The position numbers and the translations under genes were made by a program. Below are positions 35,815 through 46,454 of a stretch of DNA of 64,000 nucleotides, one piece after another. The notes under the pieces are model-generated. The model made no database searches. It worked only from the letters and a program-made list of their open reading frames with translations, and was not told the origin of the DNA. Origin of the DNA: JAKQDH01 sp029558835. GTDB taxonomy: Bacteria > Planctomycetota > Phycisphaerae > UBA1845. Location: assembly GCA_035356615.1 (NCBI GenBank), contig DAOQSN010000024.1:18685-82684 (forward strand), given 5' to 3'. Position 1 is the stretch's first letter. Every line of letters starts with the position of its first letter.

Positions 35815-36957
35815 ATGGATTTTGAATTGTCTGACGACTTGCGGGCGTTGCAGGACGTGGCCCGGCGGTTCGGGGCCGACCATCTGGCGAAAAACGCCCG
35901 CCAATGGGATCGGGAGGCCGAGCTGCCGCGGGACATCGTCGCCCAACTCGGCGAACTGGGCTTCCTCGGGCTGTTCATCCCCACGGAATACGGGGGCTCC
36001 GGCTTCGGTGACCTGGAGGCCACGGTCATCATGGAGGAGATCGCCCGCTACGACGGTGCCACTGCCCTGACGCTGGATGCGCACAATGCCTTGTGTTGTG
36101 CCCACGTGCTGCTGGCGGCCAACGCCCAGCAGAAGCAGAAGTACCTGCCGAAGCTGGCGAGCGGCGAGTGGCTGGGGGCGTGGGCGTTGTCGGAGCCGGG
36201 CTGCGGTTCGGACGCGGCCGCTCTGACCGCCACGGCCAAGCTGGAGGGAGACCACTGGGTGCTCAACGGCACCAAGCAGTGGATCACCAATGGCAAGTTC
36301 GCGGGGCTGTACGTCATCCTGGCCCGCAGCAAACCGGAGGGCGGCAAGGACGGCATCAGTGCCTTCCTGGTCGAGCGGGACTTCCCCGGTCTGCACATCG
36401 GCCTGAAGGAAGACAAGCTGGGCATGCGGGCGTCCGACACCGTCGAGCTCACGCTCGACAACCTGCGGGTGCCCAAGGACAACCTCTGCGGGGAGCTGCA
36501 CCGCGGCTTCCGCGACACGATGCGGGTGTTGGAGCGCGGGCGGATCACGATCGCGGCCCTGGCCGTCGGGCTGGCGCGGGGGGCGCTCGAGGAGTCGCTG
36601 GCGTACGCCAAGCAGCGAGTGGCGTTCGGCAAGCCGATCTTCCAGCATCAGTCCATCCAGTTCCTGCTGGCGGACATGGCTACCGAAATCGAGGCCGCCC
36701 GGCTGCTGACGCGCAAGGCGGCCATCCTGTCGGACGCCGGGAAGCCGTGCAACTTCGAGGCGTCGGTCGCCAAGCTGCACACCTCGGAAATGGCGGTGCG
36801 GGCGGGGCTGAACGCGATCCAGATCTTCGGCGGGATGGGCTACACGAAGGAGGTTCCCGTGGAGCGTTACCTGCGCGACGCGAAGATCTGCGAGATCGGC
36901 GAGGGCAGCAGCCAGATTCAGCGCATCGTCATCGCGCGGCATCTGCTGAACCTGTAA
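35815..36957 (+). CDS. Acyl-CoA dehydrogenase 2
   Basis: A 380-residue paralogue, 29 bases behind the first dehydrogenase. Signatures ALSEPGCGSDAAAL, WITNGKFAGLYVILA, AFGKPIFQHQSIQF and IFGGMGYTKEVPVERYLRDA are present. The catalytic stretch reads EIGEGSSQIQR, so the active-site Glu is kept although the usual YEGT is GEGS. This GEG(S/T)xQ(I/V)QR form is typical of short/branched-chain and isovaleryl-type members as well as butyryl-CoA dehydrogenases, so specificity stays open. Confidence 0.9.
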   Translation: MDFELSDDLRALQDVARRFGADHLAKNARQWDREAELPRDIVAQLGELGFLGLFIPTEYGGSGFGDLEATVIMEEIARYDGATALTLDAHNALCCAHVLLAANAQQKQKYLPKLASGEWLGAWALSEPGCGSDAAALTATAKLEGDHWVLNGTKQWITNGKFAGLYVILARSKPEGGKDGISAFLVERDFPGLHIGLKEDKLGMRASDTVELTLDNLRVPKDNLCGELHRGFRDTMRVLERGRITIAALAVGLARGALEESLAYAKQRVAFGKPIFQHQSIQFLLADMATEIEAARLLTRKAAILSDAGKPCNFEASVAKLHTSEMAVRAGLNAIQIFGGMGYTKEVPVERYLRDAKICEIGEGSSQIQRIVIARHLLNL

Positions 36958-36972
36958 GAAGGGAATGAACGT

Positions 36973-38109
36973 ATGGATTTTGAGTTCAACGACGATCAGC
37001 GGATGCTGCAGCAGCAGATGCGCGAGTTCGCCACCGAAGTGGTCGAGCCCGGCGCGGAGGCACGCGACCAGGCCGCGGATATGTCCGACGACTACGTGCG
37101 GCAGCTCGCCGAACTCGGGGTCTTCGGGATCACCATCCCGGAGCCGTACGGCGGGGCCGGGCTGGGCGTGATTGAGTCGTCGATCGTGGTGGAGGAAATA
37201 TCGAAGGGGTGCGGAGGGACGGGGGTGCTGATCAGCGCGCACAACTCGTTGTGCGTGGACCCCATCATGACCTTCGGCACCGAGGAGCAGAAGCGCAAGT
37301 ACCTGCCGCGGATGGCCACCGGCGAAATGATCGGCTGCCTGTCGCTGACCGAGCCGGGCAGCGGCAGCGACGCGGGGGCGGCCACCTGCCGGGCCGAACT
37401 GAAAAGCGACGGCTGGCACATCAACGGCACCAAGATCTTCATTACCAACGGCAAGCAGGCGGGGGTGATGGTGCTGATCGCGGTGACGGACCCCCAGGAC
37501 CCCAAGCGTCGGCTCAGTGCTTTCATCGTCGATCGCCCGCATCCCGGGTTGCAGCTTGGCAAGCTGGAGCACAAGTTGGGCATTCGGTGTTCCTCGACGG
37601 CCGAGTACATCTTCGAGGAGTGCGTCGTTCCGGAGACTGCGCTGCTGGGGCCACGCGGCGCCGGGTTGCGCGTGGCGTTGACGACGCTGGACGGCGGGCG
37701 GATCGGCATCGGGGCCCAGGCGCTGGGTATTGCGGAGGCCTGCCTGTACCATGCCACGGAGTATGCCAAGACGCGCGTGCAGTTCGGGCGTCCCATCGGA
37801 TCGTTCCAGGCGATCCAGAACAAGCTGGCGGACAGCGCGGTGCGGATCGAGGCGTCGCGGTGCCTGCTGTACCGGGCGGCCTGGTTGAAGGACCACAAGC
37901 AGGAGTACGGTCAGCAGGCGGCGATGGCGAAGCTGTATGCGAGTGAGACGGCCTCGCTGGTCGCCAACCACGCGGTGCAGGTGTTCGGCGGCTACGGGTA
38001 CTGTCAGGAGTACCCCGTGGAACGGCGCCTGCGCGACGCGAAGATCACGGAGATTTACGAGGGGACGAGCGAGATTCACAGGTTGGTCATTGCGCGCGGC
38101 TTGAGTTGA
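36973..38109 (+). CDS. Acyl-CoA dehydrogenase 3 (short-chain type)
   Basis: A 378-residue paralogue, 15 bases behind the second. Signatures: SLTEPGSGSDAGAA, FITNGKQAGVMVLIA, QFGRPIGSFQAIQNKLAD, VFGGYGYCQEYPVERRLRDA and catalytic EIYEGTSEIHR with Glu. The opening MDFEFNDDQRMLQQQMREFA is similar to dehydrogenase 2, suggesting local duplication followed by divergence. Possible substrates in this setting are isobutyryl-, 2-methylbutyryl- or butyryl-CoA. Confidence 0.9.
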   Translation: MDFEFNDDQRMLQQQMREFATEVVEPGAEARDQAADMSDDYVRQLAELGVFGITIPEPYGGAGLGVIESSIVVEEISKGCGGTGVLISAHNSLCVDPIMTFGTEEQKRKYLPRMATGEMIGCLSLTEPGSGSDAGAATCRAELKSDGWHINGTKIFITNGKQAGVMVLIAVTDPQDPKRRLSAFIVDRPHPGLQLGKLEHKLGIRCSSTAEYIFEECVVPETALLGPRGAGLRVALTTLDGGRIGIGAQALGIAEACLYHATEYAKTRVQFGRPIGSFQAIQNKLADSAVRIEASRCLLYRAAWLKDHKQEYGQQAAMAKLYASETASLVANHAVQVFGGYGYCQEYPVERRLRDAKITEIYEGTSEIHRLVIARGLS

Positions 38110-38141
38110 CCGCGCCGGCTGCCGGCAGGCATGCGGGGCTG

Positions 38142-38178
38142 AACCCCTCTCCCCTTGGGAGGGGCAGGGGTGAGGGCG
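38142..38178. repeat. Family D palindrome between cluster genes
   Basis: CCCCTCTCCCCTTGGGAGGG and GCAGGGGTGAGGG lie in the only large gap (160 bases) of the acyl-CoA cluster. It may form a processing or termination hairpin that lowers downstream expression. Confidence 0.7.
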
Positions 38179-38251
38179 GCGGCGGCAAGGGCGACCCCGC
38201 GGTCGCGGGAAAGCACGGCCCCCGGAAAGGCACACAGTACGACCATACGCG

Positions 38252-38258
38252 AAGGAGG
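38252..38258 (+). promoter_or_regulatory. Strong ribosome binding site before the 3-hydroxyacyl-CoA dehydrogenase
   Basis: AAGGAGG lies 11 bases before the ATG at 38270 and fixes that start. Confidence 0.7.
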
Positions 38259-38269
38259 TCGATCCTACG

Positions 38270-39124
38270 ATGGCACACGACAAATGCATGGCGGTGATCG
38301 GGGCGGGGACGATGGGGCGCGGCATTGCCCAGGTCTTCGCACAGAGCGGCTACAAGGTGCGCATGTTTGATACGATGCCGGCCGCCCTGGACTCGGCGAT
38401 GGGCACGATCAAGAAGCTGCTGGAGAAGGCGGTGGCCAAGGAGAAGATCACCGCCGACGCGGCCAGGCAGGCCCTGGAGCTGATCACGCCGGTGCGGAAG
38501 CTGGCGGAGATCGGCACCAACCCGCTGATCGTCGAGGCGGCCACGGAGAAGCCGGACCTGAAGGTCGAGGTGCTCAAGGAGACGCAGAAGCACCTGGCAG
38601 CCGACGGCATTCTCGCCACCAACACGAGCAGCATCAGCATCACGCGACTGGCGGCCGCCACGGACCACCCCGATCGCTTCATCGGCATGCATTTCTTCAA
38701 CCCGGTGCCGGTGATGAAGCTGGTCGAGGTCGTGCGCGGCTTGCAGACCAGTGACGAGACGGTGAGGCGCACGGTGGCTTGGGCGACCGAGGTCGGCAAG
38801 ACGCCGGTGGAGTGCAACGACCATCCTGGGTTTGTGTCCAACCGCGTGCTGATGCCGATGATCAACGAGGCGATCTTCGCCTTGCAGGATGGTGTAGCCA
38901 CGGCCGAGGCGATCGACAACATCATGAAACTCGGGATGAACCACCCGATGGGCCCGCTCGCTCTGGCGGACCTGATCGGGCTGGACGTGTGTCTGTTCAT
39001 TCTCGAAGTGCTGCACCGCGACCTGGGTGAAGACCGCTATCGTCCCTGCCCGCTGTTGCGCAAGTACGTGCTGGCGGGACGGCTGGGCTGCAAGAGCAAA
39101 CAGGGCTTCTACAAGTACGAGTAA
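38270..39124 (+). CDS. 3-hydroxybutyryl-CoA dehydrogenase (3-hydroxyacyl-CoA dehydrogenase)
   Basis: A 284-residue NAD-dependent enzyme oxidising 3-hydroxyacyl-CoA to 3-oxoacyl-CoA. The nucleotide-binding loop is GAGTMGRGIAQ (residues 11-21). The catalytic His is in GMHFFNPVPVMKLVEVV, with the following conserved DHPGFVSNRVL and GMNHPMGPLALADLIGLD. It is the short, stand-alone form seen in butyrate/crotonate metabolism rather than the long beta-oxidation fusion. It overlaps functionally with the next gene, five bases away, which supplies its substrate. Confidence 0.93.
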   Translation: MAHDKCMAVIGAGTMGRGIAQVFAQSGYKVRMFDTMPAALDSAMGTIKKLLEKAVAKEKITADAARQALELITPVRKLAEIGTNPLIVEAATEKPDLKVEVLKETQKHLAADGILATNTSSISITRLAAATDHPDRFIGMHFFNPVPVMKLVEVVRGLQTSDETVRRTVAWATEVGKTPVECNDHPGFVSNRVLMPMINEAIFALQDGVATAEAIDNIMKLGMNHPMGPLALADLIGLDVCLFILEVLHRDLGEDRYRPCPLLRKYVLAGRLGCKSKQGFYKYE

Positions 39125-39129
39125 GACCG

Positions 39130-39879
39130 ATGAGCAAGACGAGAGCAGATCTGACGATCGACGGCCCCCGCGCGACGATCACGCTGAAGACGGACGAGGG
39201 GATCAACGTGTTGTCCCCGCCGCTGATGACCCAGTTGGGCGACCTGGTGGCACAAGTCCGGGACGCGCGCGGGGTGCGGTTTCTGGTGCTGCGCGGCGAG
39301 GGGAAGGTGTTCGCGGCGGGAGCGGACATCAAGCACATGGCCGGTTTCCAGCCGGATGATGCCCGGCAGTACGGGGCGCTCGGGCAGCGCGTGATTGACG
39401 CGCTTGAGTCGCTGCCGTGTGTCACGGTGGCGGCACTGAACGGGGCGGCCTTAGGCGGCGGGTGCGAGGTGGCGCTGGGTTGCGATTTCCGGCTCGCGGT
39501 GAAGGGTGCCAGGATCGGGTTGCCGGAGGTCTCGCTGGGGCTGGTGCCCGGCTGGGGCGGCATTCCGCGGCTGCTGCGTCTGATCGGCCCCGCGCGGGCG
39601 AAGCGGCTGTTCCTCAGCGCCGAGCCGGTGCCGGCCGAGGTGGCGCTGACGTGGGGGCTGGTGGATGAGGTGGTGGATGGGGTCGAGGCGCTCGGCCCGG
39701 CCGTGGAGGCATTCTGCAAGTCGTTTGTGAAGGCGTCGCCGGCCGCCAATGCCCTGGCGAAACGCGCCTGCGCCGACCGCGATGACATTGCCGCGTTCGC
39801 CGACTGCTTCACCAAGCCGGACAGCAAGGAGGGCATCAGTGCCTTCCTGGAGAAACGCAAGGCGTCGTGGATGGAATGA
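39130..39879 (+). CDS. Enoyl-CoA hydratase (crotonase family)
   Basis: A 249-residue crotonase-fold protein. The oxyanion-hole region is FAAGADIKHM. Both hydratase glutamates are present, E113 in GGGCEVALGC and E133 in LPEVSLGLVPGWGG, with the 20-residue spacing of rat mitochondrial hydratase (E144/E164). Hydratase activity is therefore more likely than plain isomerase activity. Its product, 3-hydroxyacyl-CoA, is the substrate of the gene just upstream; with butyryl-derived crotonyl-CoA it would give 3-hydroxybutyryl-CoA. Confidence 0.92.
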   Translation: MSKTRADLTIDGPRATITLKTDEGINVLSPPLMTQLGDLVAQVRDARGVRFLVLRGEGKVFAAGADIKHMAGFQPDDARQYGALGQRVIDALESLPCVTVAALNGAALGGGCEVALGCDFRLAVKGARIGLPEVSLGLVPGWGGIPRLLRLIGPARAKRLFLSAEPVPAEVALTWGLVDEVVDGVEALGPAVEAFCKSFVKASPAANALAKRACADRDDIAAFADCFTKPDSKEGISAFLEKRKASWME

Positions 39880-39888
39880 GGTGGCACC

Positions 39889-41502
<1,614 letters not shown>

Positions 41503-41548
41503 GACGCTTGTCGGGTCGACGACCTGACCTACGCGCAAGAGCATTGCC

Positions 41549-42721
41549 ATGACCAGATGTGCCTGCAACGTTGAGGATTTCAAGCCGGAGCCTGGGGCGT
41601 ATCGCCCGCAGCAGTTGCCCGAGCATCCGCCGCGCATTCTGCTGGCCAAGATCGGCCTGGACGGGCATGACCGTGGGGTGAAGGTGCTCGCGCGCTCGTT
41701 TCGGGATGCCGGGCTTGAGGTGATCTACACCGGGCTGTGGCAGACGTGCGAGGCGACCATGCACGCGGCCGTGCAGGAAGACGTGGACGTCGTGGGCGTC
41801 AGCCTGCTGTCGGCGGCCCACATGACGATCATGCCGGAGATGTTGCGGCTGCGGGCCGAATTGGGCATCGACCACGTACCGGTCGTACTGGGCGGGATCG
41901 TGCCGGTGGCCGACTATCCGGCGTTGGAGCAGATGGGCGTGGCCGCCGTGTTCAATCCCGGCTCGCCGTTGCCGAAGATCATCGACAAGGTCTACGAGCT
42001 GGCGGCCGGGCGGCGCGCGCGGGACGCGAGGGACCTGGGTGCCGACTATGAGAAGAAGGACGTGCGCGCCCTGGCACAACTGATCACCGCGATTCAGCGC
42101 CGCCGGCCGCTCGATGGGTTCGCCGCGCCGCGCGGCAAGGCCGTCGTCGTCGGCGTGACCGGCGCGCCGGGCGTCGGCAAGAGTTCGTTCATTGCCAAGC
42201 TGGGCAAGGAGCTGCGTCAGCGTGGCCAGCGGGTGGCCGTGGTCGCGGTGGACCCCAGCAGCCCGGTCAGCGGCGGGGCGTTGCTGGGTGACCGGCTGCG
42301 CATGATGTCCAGCCCGCCGGACCGCGACTTCTTCGTCCGCTCGCTGTCGTCGCGCGGCGAGCACGATGGCTTGGCACCGCGCTGCCGCGAGGTGGTCGAT
42401 CTACTCAACGGCTTCGGGTTTGATTACATCCTGGTGGAGACGGTCGGCGCGGGTCAGGCGGACTATGGGATCCACGGGGTCACGCAGCGCGTCATCCTCG
42501 TACTGATGCCCGACGCGGGCGACTCCATCCAGTTCTCCAAGGCCGGACTCATGGAGATCGCCAGCAGCTTCGTCATCAACAAGGCCGACCTGCCCGGCGC
42601 CGACGCCACCGAAGGCCAGCTCCGCAGCGCGTTGGGTGATCGGCGCCCGGTCTGGCGAGTGTGCAGCGTGCGTGACGAAGGACTGGCAGCCGTTGCCGAT
42701 TGGGTCCAGTCGCTCTCCTGA
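41549..42721 (+). CDS. Fused cobalamin-binding subunit and MeaB/MeaI-type GTPase chaperone of the mutase
   Basis: A 390-residue two-domain protein. Residues about 25-155 are the B12-binding domain, with the base-off signature DGHDRG (38-43, axial His40), SLLSAAH and LGGIVP. Residues about 195-390 are a G3E-type P-loop GTPase of the MeaB/ArgK group: GAPGVGKS (205-212), DPSSPVSGGALLGDR, VETVGAGQADY and NKAD (344-347). It would complete the upstream mutase and act as its repair/gating G-protein. In the known fusion IcmF, the order is B12 domain, GTPase, mutase in one chain. Here the first two are fused and the mutase is a separate upstream gene. The GTPase C-terminus is shorter than in stand-alone MeaB. 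Confidence 0.88.
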   Translation: MTRCACNVEDFKPEPGAYRPQQLPEHPPRILLAKIGLDGHDRGVKVLARSFRDAGLEVIYTGLWQTCEATMHAAVQEDVDVVGVSLLSAAHMTIMPEMLRLRAELGIDHVPVVLGGIVPVADYPALEQMGVAAVFNPGSPLPKIIDKVYELAAGRRARDARDLGADYEKKDVRALAQLITAIQRRRPLDGFAAPRGKAVVVGVTGAPGVGKSSFIAKLGKELRQRGQRVAVVAVDPSSPVSGGALLGDRLRMMSSPPDRDFFVRSLSSRGEHDGLAPRCREVVDLLNGFGFDYILVETVGAGQADYGIHGVTQRVILVLMPDAGDSIQFSKAGLMEIASSFVINKADLPGADATEGQLRSALGDRRPVWRVCSVRDEGLAAVADWVQSLS

Positions 42722-42778
42722 AGAAGCCCCGCCCGTGGATACCCGAACGGGTGGCCTGCCCAACTGGGTGCCCAACCG

Positions 42779-42880
42779 GGTGGCATGCCCAAGCCCGCCC
42801 CAAGCGGGCGCCGGCATGCGTGTGCCGCAGGTGCCCGTCGGAGGGAGGACAGGGCGGCGCTGCGCCTGGCCATGCCACCC
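42779..42880. repeat. Family B palindromic repeat, copy 4
   Basis: GGTGGCATGCCCAAGCCCGC, hairpin core CGCCCCAAGCGGGCGCC, and right arm GCGCCTGGCCATGCCACCC. It lies between the convergent mutase and oleB genes. Confidence 0.75.
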
Positions 42881-42899
42881 TGCCACACGGTCAGTTTCG

Positions 42900-43778
42900 C
42901 TACGGTGTAGAACTGCTTAGGAACCGGCGTATGAGTGGAACGACCTCGTCGTGCGCATCCTCGAGCAGGTAATGCCCCGCATCGGCGAAGCGGTGCACCT
43001 GGGCCCGCGGGAAGCGTTCCAGCCAGCCGTCGAGGAAGTGGGGCCTGAAGCAGAAGTCGCGCATGCCCCAGCAGATGAGCATCGGCTTGTCGGCCAGACG
43101 CGGCAGGTTCGCCTCGATTTCCTGCAAGACTCGGTGGCTCGGTATGGTTGGATCAACCGGGATATCCTGCACGAAACGCAGGATGGCGATCCGGTGAGCG
43201 TAACTGTCGTACGGGGCCAGGTAACCCTCCCGTACCGCGCGGGGCAATCGCCGCTTGGCGACCGCCATGCGCACGGCCGCTCGCGTGAAGAGGTTCAGCC
43301 GGCGCACGGCGAAGTTGCCGATCAGACTCGAACGACAGATGCGAATCCGCCAAGGCGCCCGTTCGCCGAGCCACGCCGCTGAGTTCAGTACCACGAGGCG
43401 GCGCACGCGTTCGGGGTGTCGGGTCGCCCAGCCGAAGCCGATGGGCCCGCCCCAGTCGTGCACCACCAGGTCCACGGCCGGCAGTCTCAACCGCTCCACG
43501 AACTCGGTGAGGTTGCGGATGTGCGTTTCGAGCGTGTACGCGTACGTCCGCGGTTTCTCGGACAGGCCGCAACCGATGTGGTCCGGGGCGAGCACGCGGC
43601 CGCCCTCCCGCAGCCCCGGGATCAACTCACGGTAGAAGAACGACCACGTAGGATTGCCGTGCAGCAGCAGCGCGGTCGTCGGGCCGCTGCCTTCATCTAC
43701 ATAGTGCATCCGCGGCCCGTCGAGATAGGCAAAGTGAGGCTCAAAAGGGTAGAGGAGCTGAAGGGTAGATCGGTCCAT
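42900..43778 (-). CDS. oleB: Alpha/beta hydrolase, OleB-like (haloalkane dehalogenase superfamily)
   Basis: A 292-residue hydrolase from the ATG at 43778-43776; the frame is open upstream but the extra sequence is Arg/Pro-rich. Catalytic residues fit the dehalogenase group: nucleophile D108 in VVHDWGGP, acid D241 in GMRDFCF, and base H269 in ADAGHYLLED. The oxyanion loop is LHGNPTWSFFYR. Haloalkane dehalogenases and OleB beta-lactone decarboxylases share this layout. The neighbouring oleA-like gene on the same strand favours OleB, which converts a cis-beta-lactone to an olefin. Gap to oleA is 296 bases and contains a repeat. Confidence 0.75.
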   Translation of the reverse strand: MDRSTLQLLYPFEPHFAYLDGPRMHYVDEGSGPTTALLLHGNPTWSFFYRELIPGLREGGRVLAPDHIGCGLSEKPRTYAYTLETHIRNLTEFVERLRLPAVDLVVHDWGGPIGFGWATRHPERVRRLVVLNSAAWLGERAPWRIRICRSSLIGNFAVRRLNLFTRAAVRMAVAKRRLPRAVREGYLAPYDSYAHRIAILRFVQDIPVDPTIPSHRVLQEIEANLPRLADKPMLICWGMRDFCFRPHFLDGWLERFPRAQVHRFADAGHYLLEDAHDEVVPLIRRFLSSSTP

Positions 43779-44074
43779 ACGGGAAGCAAAGCTCCGCAGA
43801 CCAAGTTGGCGTCTTTTCCGCGCCCTCGGCGGTTGGGCGGCCCGGAGAGGGACTCCTGGTCCCGGCGGCTGTCTCGGAAGCCGCTGCCGTTGGCTCCTCA
43901 TACCTCGGCCACGCGTATGTGCTCCGCGTCTTTGGCGTTGTGGGTGCCATGCTTTCCCGCGACCGCGGTCGCGGGCAAGCGTGCCCCTGCCTGCCGCAGC
44001 ACATGCCCAGCCCCGCCTGCGGCGGGTGAGGGCGTGGCACCCACGCTAAACACGTACGGCCACGGGGGCTGACG
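43779..44074. other. Gap between oleA and oleB filled by a family A repeat
   Basis: No gene. A family A unit in reverse orientation occupies 43941-44045. Its hairpins could act on a transcript reading through from oleA. Confidence 0.5.
43941..44045. repeat. Palindromic repeat, family A copy 3 (inverted)
   Basis: Starts TGGGTGCCATGCTTTCCCGC with the CCGCGACCGCGGTCGCGG hairpin first. It ends with the CCCGCCTGCGGCGGG hairpin and GGCGTGGCACCCACGC, the opposite order to copies 1 and 2. Confidence 0.7.
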
Positions 44075-45121
44075 CTACCAGCGCACGCCGAGCATGACGC
44101 AGTTCAGACCGCTACCGATACCGAGCATGCCGATCCGCTCGCCCGCCGCAGCCGGACGTTCCTCGAGCCCCAAAGCCATGGTCAGCGGCAGCGACGCGGA
44201 CCCGACGTTGCCGAGATACTCGAACGTCGAGAAGTCCAGCGCGGGATCCAGCCCCAGCGCTGCATAGAGCTTGTCGCGGTGGGTGCTGCCCACCTGGTGG
44301 CAGTAACACCGTTGCACGTCGGCATTCGTCCAGCCCAGTTCCACGCGGGCGGCCTGCCAGGTGGTCTCGGCCAGGGCACAGCCGTTGACCAGCAGGGTCT
44401 CAGCCTGGGTGTTCATCAGCATGGCCGCCTCGCGGTCGAAGCCAACGTCCCCGGTGCCCAAGCAGAGGTGGTGGTGTTGCGTGGCACTGCGCACGGCCCC
44501 GCCCAACAGTCGGTGCCCCGTACGCGACACCGAATCATGGGTGAGCACCACGGCCGCCGCCCCGGAGCCGATGGTCAGCGACGCGAACGCGTTCTTGAAC
44601 TGCTGCCGGCTGAGGTTCTGCGTCCGGCACAGGTCCTTAATGGTACTCTCGACCAGGCTCCGCCCGCTTTCGCCCGCCACGATCAGCCCGCACCGCACCT
44701 GCTCCAACTCGATCATGTTGGCCAGCGCGAGGGTGCCGTTCATGAAGCCGACGCAGGCATTGGAGATGTCGTAGACGGTAGCCGTGGGGGGCAGTTCGAG
44801 CTTGTCGTGGATGATCGAAGCGGTGGCGGGCTCCAGGAAATCGCGTGACACGGCCGTGTGCAGCAGACAGCCGATGTCCTCGGCTGCCACGCCCGCCTTG
44901 GCGAGTGCGTGGCGTCCGGCCAAGGCGCCCGCGTCGCTGGGCAGCGTGTCCACGTCCCAGAAGCGACGTTCACGGATGCCCGTCATCAGCTCCAGCCGTC
45001 CGGCATGCACGCCCAGGCGTTCATAGACCGGTGCGAGTTGGTGTTCGAGCTGCGCGGAGGTCACGACCTGCGCGGGCAGGGCGTAGCCAAACCCCTCGAG
45101 GCATACATGCCGGTACCGCAT
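44075..45121 (-). CDS. oleA: OleA-like thiolase-fold acyl-CoA condensing enzyme
   Basis: A 348-residue thiolase-superfamily protein close to FabH in fold. GAGGG lies upstream of the chosen ATG at 45121-45119. The nucleophile is C123 in SNACVGFMNG. E97 in DFLEPAT lies 26 residues before it, the same spacing as the OleA-defining Glu117/Cys143 of Xanthomonas OleA; FabH lacks this Glu. His (QVGSTHRD) and Asn (GNVGSASLPL) follow. OleA joins two acyl-CoAs head to head into a 2-alkyl-3-ketoacid, the first step to long-chain olefins. Planctomycetota are among the known long-chain polyene makers. OleC and OleD are not in this window. Confidence 0.85.
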   Translation of the reverse strand: MRYRHVCLEGFGYALPAQVVTSAQLEHQLAPVYERLGVHAGRLELMTGIRERRFWDVDTLPSDAGALAGRHALAKAGVAAEDIGCLLHTAVSRDFLEPATASIIHDKLELPPTATVYDISNACVGFMNGTLALANMIELEQVRCGLIVAGESGRSLVESTIKDLCRTQNLSRQQFKNAFASLTIGSGAAAVVLTHDSVSRTGHRLLGGAVRSATQHHHLCLGTGDVGFDREAAMLMNTQAETLLVNGCALAETTWQAARVELGWTNADVQRCYCHQVGSTHRDKLYAALGLDPALDFSTFEYLGNVGSASLPLTMALGLEERPAAAGERIGMLGIGSGLNCVMLGVRW

Positions 45122-45638
45122 CGCCGCCCTCTTGTCCGCATCCCCGATCTCGCGGCACCACACAGGCCCGCAGAATCAGCAAACCGACTGACGGTGCGGG
45201 GTGGCATGGCCAAGCGCAGCGCCGCCATGCCCTCTCGCCTGCCCGACGCTACTGTCTCCCACAGCATGCCGGCGCCTTCGGCTTGGGCATGCCACCCTCC
45301 CAGTTCCTCATTTGCATGTCCTGTTGAGGGCCAGCCGGGGTAATTCCCGGGGCGGGCGCCGCAGCACATCCGCCGCATCCGCGCTCGCGCATTATAGGCG
45401 CCGCCGGCGTGACGGAAAGTCCGCGCCGGCAACCGGGTGGACCTCTTCCCGGTGCCGCAGGCGCGATAACACGCCGCCCGCGTCGCCTTACCGACAAGTT
45501 CCGGCCGGCGCCCACCTTCCGAAGTTGACTTCGCCCCGCGCGGGTGGAAGAAATGGTACCAGGCCGATCGGCCGCCCGTCGTACCGACCTGACCTGGGGG
45601 AAAGAAGCCATCCCGCCTCGGGGAAAAGGTGAGGGGAA
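45122..45638. other. Divergent intergenic region between oleA and the metzincin gene
   Basis: Contains family B repeat copy 5 at 45199-45298. A TATAAT on the minus strand at 45396-45391 could be a -10 box for oleA, but the -35 is poor. Confidence 0.4.
45199..45298. repeat. Family B palindromic repeat, copy 5
   Basis: Left arm GGGTGGCATGGCCAAGCGCA, right arm GCCTTCGGCTTGGGCATGCC then ACCC. Complete ends. Confidence 0.8.
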
Positions 45639-46454
45639 ATGAAGTCCAAGAAGCGACCTGCGGGCCGCGTGCGCCCCATCCGCGCGCTGGTAGTCTGCGG
45701 CAGCCTGGTGACCCTGCTTGCCGGCGGGTGCGGTGCCGGCGGCGGTCTGGTTGAGGCGGCCGCCCGGCTGCGTCTCAACGACTGCACGCCCGCGTTCCCC
45801 GATGCCGAGGGACTCGGTACCGCTGACCGGATCGTCCTCGATTTCACCGGGGGGTTCAGCCGGCTGCACCCCGACGTGGAACTTCCCCCCGTTGCTTGGA
45901 CCGCTTTCGCGCTGGCCGACGGCGGTACCCTCGCCGACGCCGAGCAGGACTTCATCGAGGACGTGCGCGACACGATCGTCCAGATTCTCTGCGAGGCCGG
46001 GCTATACGAAGTCCAGGTGCGGGTCGGCGAGGCTGAGGACTTCGGCGAGGTCAACGTAGTGCACTTCACGGCCGATGTGCCGACGGACAGGTCGCATCAG
46101 ATGGGCCTGGCCGAATACGATCCCTGCAACCACTATCATGACAACATCGCCATCGTGTACGGGGGGCAGATTGCCCGCTACGGCATCGTGGGCACCTACG
46201 GCGAGTGGGTCAACATCTTCGCCAACCTGGCCGCCCACGAGATCGGACACACGCTGGGCTACAGCCACGTCTCCCGGGCGGAGGCGGCGTCCTCCACCCG
46301 CGGCAGCTTCACCGAGCTGATGCTGGACGGGCACACGATCGACGAATTGCGCGGCGAACAGCGGATCCTGACCGCGCAGTCCACCTGCCCATCGGCCTCC
46401 GACATAACGGAGCCGGTCCTCACCCACGAATCCATGCCTGACCTGGGTCGGTGA
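45639..46454 (+). CDS. Metzincin-type zinc metalloprotease, probable lipoprotein
   Basis: A 271-residue exported protein. The basic, hydrophobic N-terminus ends in LLAGGC, with Cys31 a plausible lipidation site, though Ala at -3 is not ideal. The zinc site is HEIGHTLGYSH (H200, E201, H204, H210), the extended metzincin HExxHxxGxxH, with a candidate Met-turn at M228 (ELMLDG). Substrate unknown. The gene is short for this class and has no propeptide that I can see. AGGTGAGGGG precedes the ATG. It probably works at the cell surface or in the periplasm. Confidence 0.8.
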   Translation: MKSKKRPAGRVRPIRALVVCGSLVTLLAGGCGAGGGLVEAAARLRLNDCTPAFPDAEGLGTADRIVLDFTGGFSRLHPDVELPPVAWTAFALADGGTLADAEQDFIEDVRDTIVQILCEAGLYEVQVRVGEAEDFGEVNVVHFTADVPTDRSHQMGLAEYDPCNHYHDNIAIVYGGQIARYGIVGTYGEWVNIFANLAAHEIGHTLGYSHVSRAEAASSTRGSFTELMLDGHTIDELRGEQRILTAQSTCPSASDITEPVLTHESMPDLGR

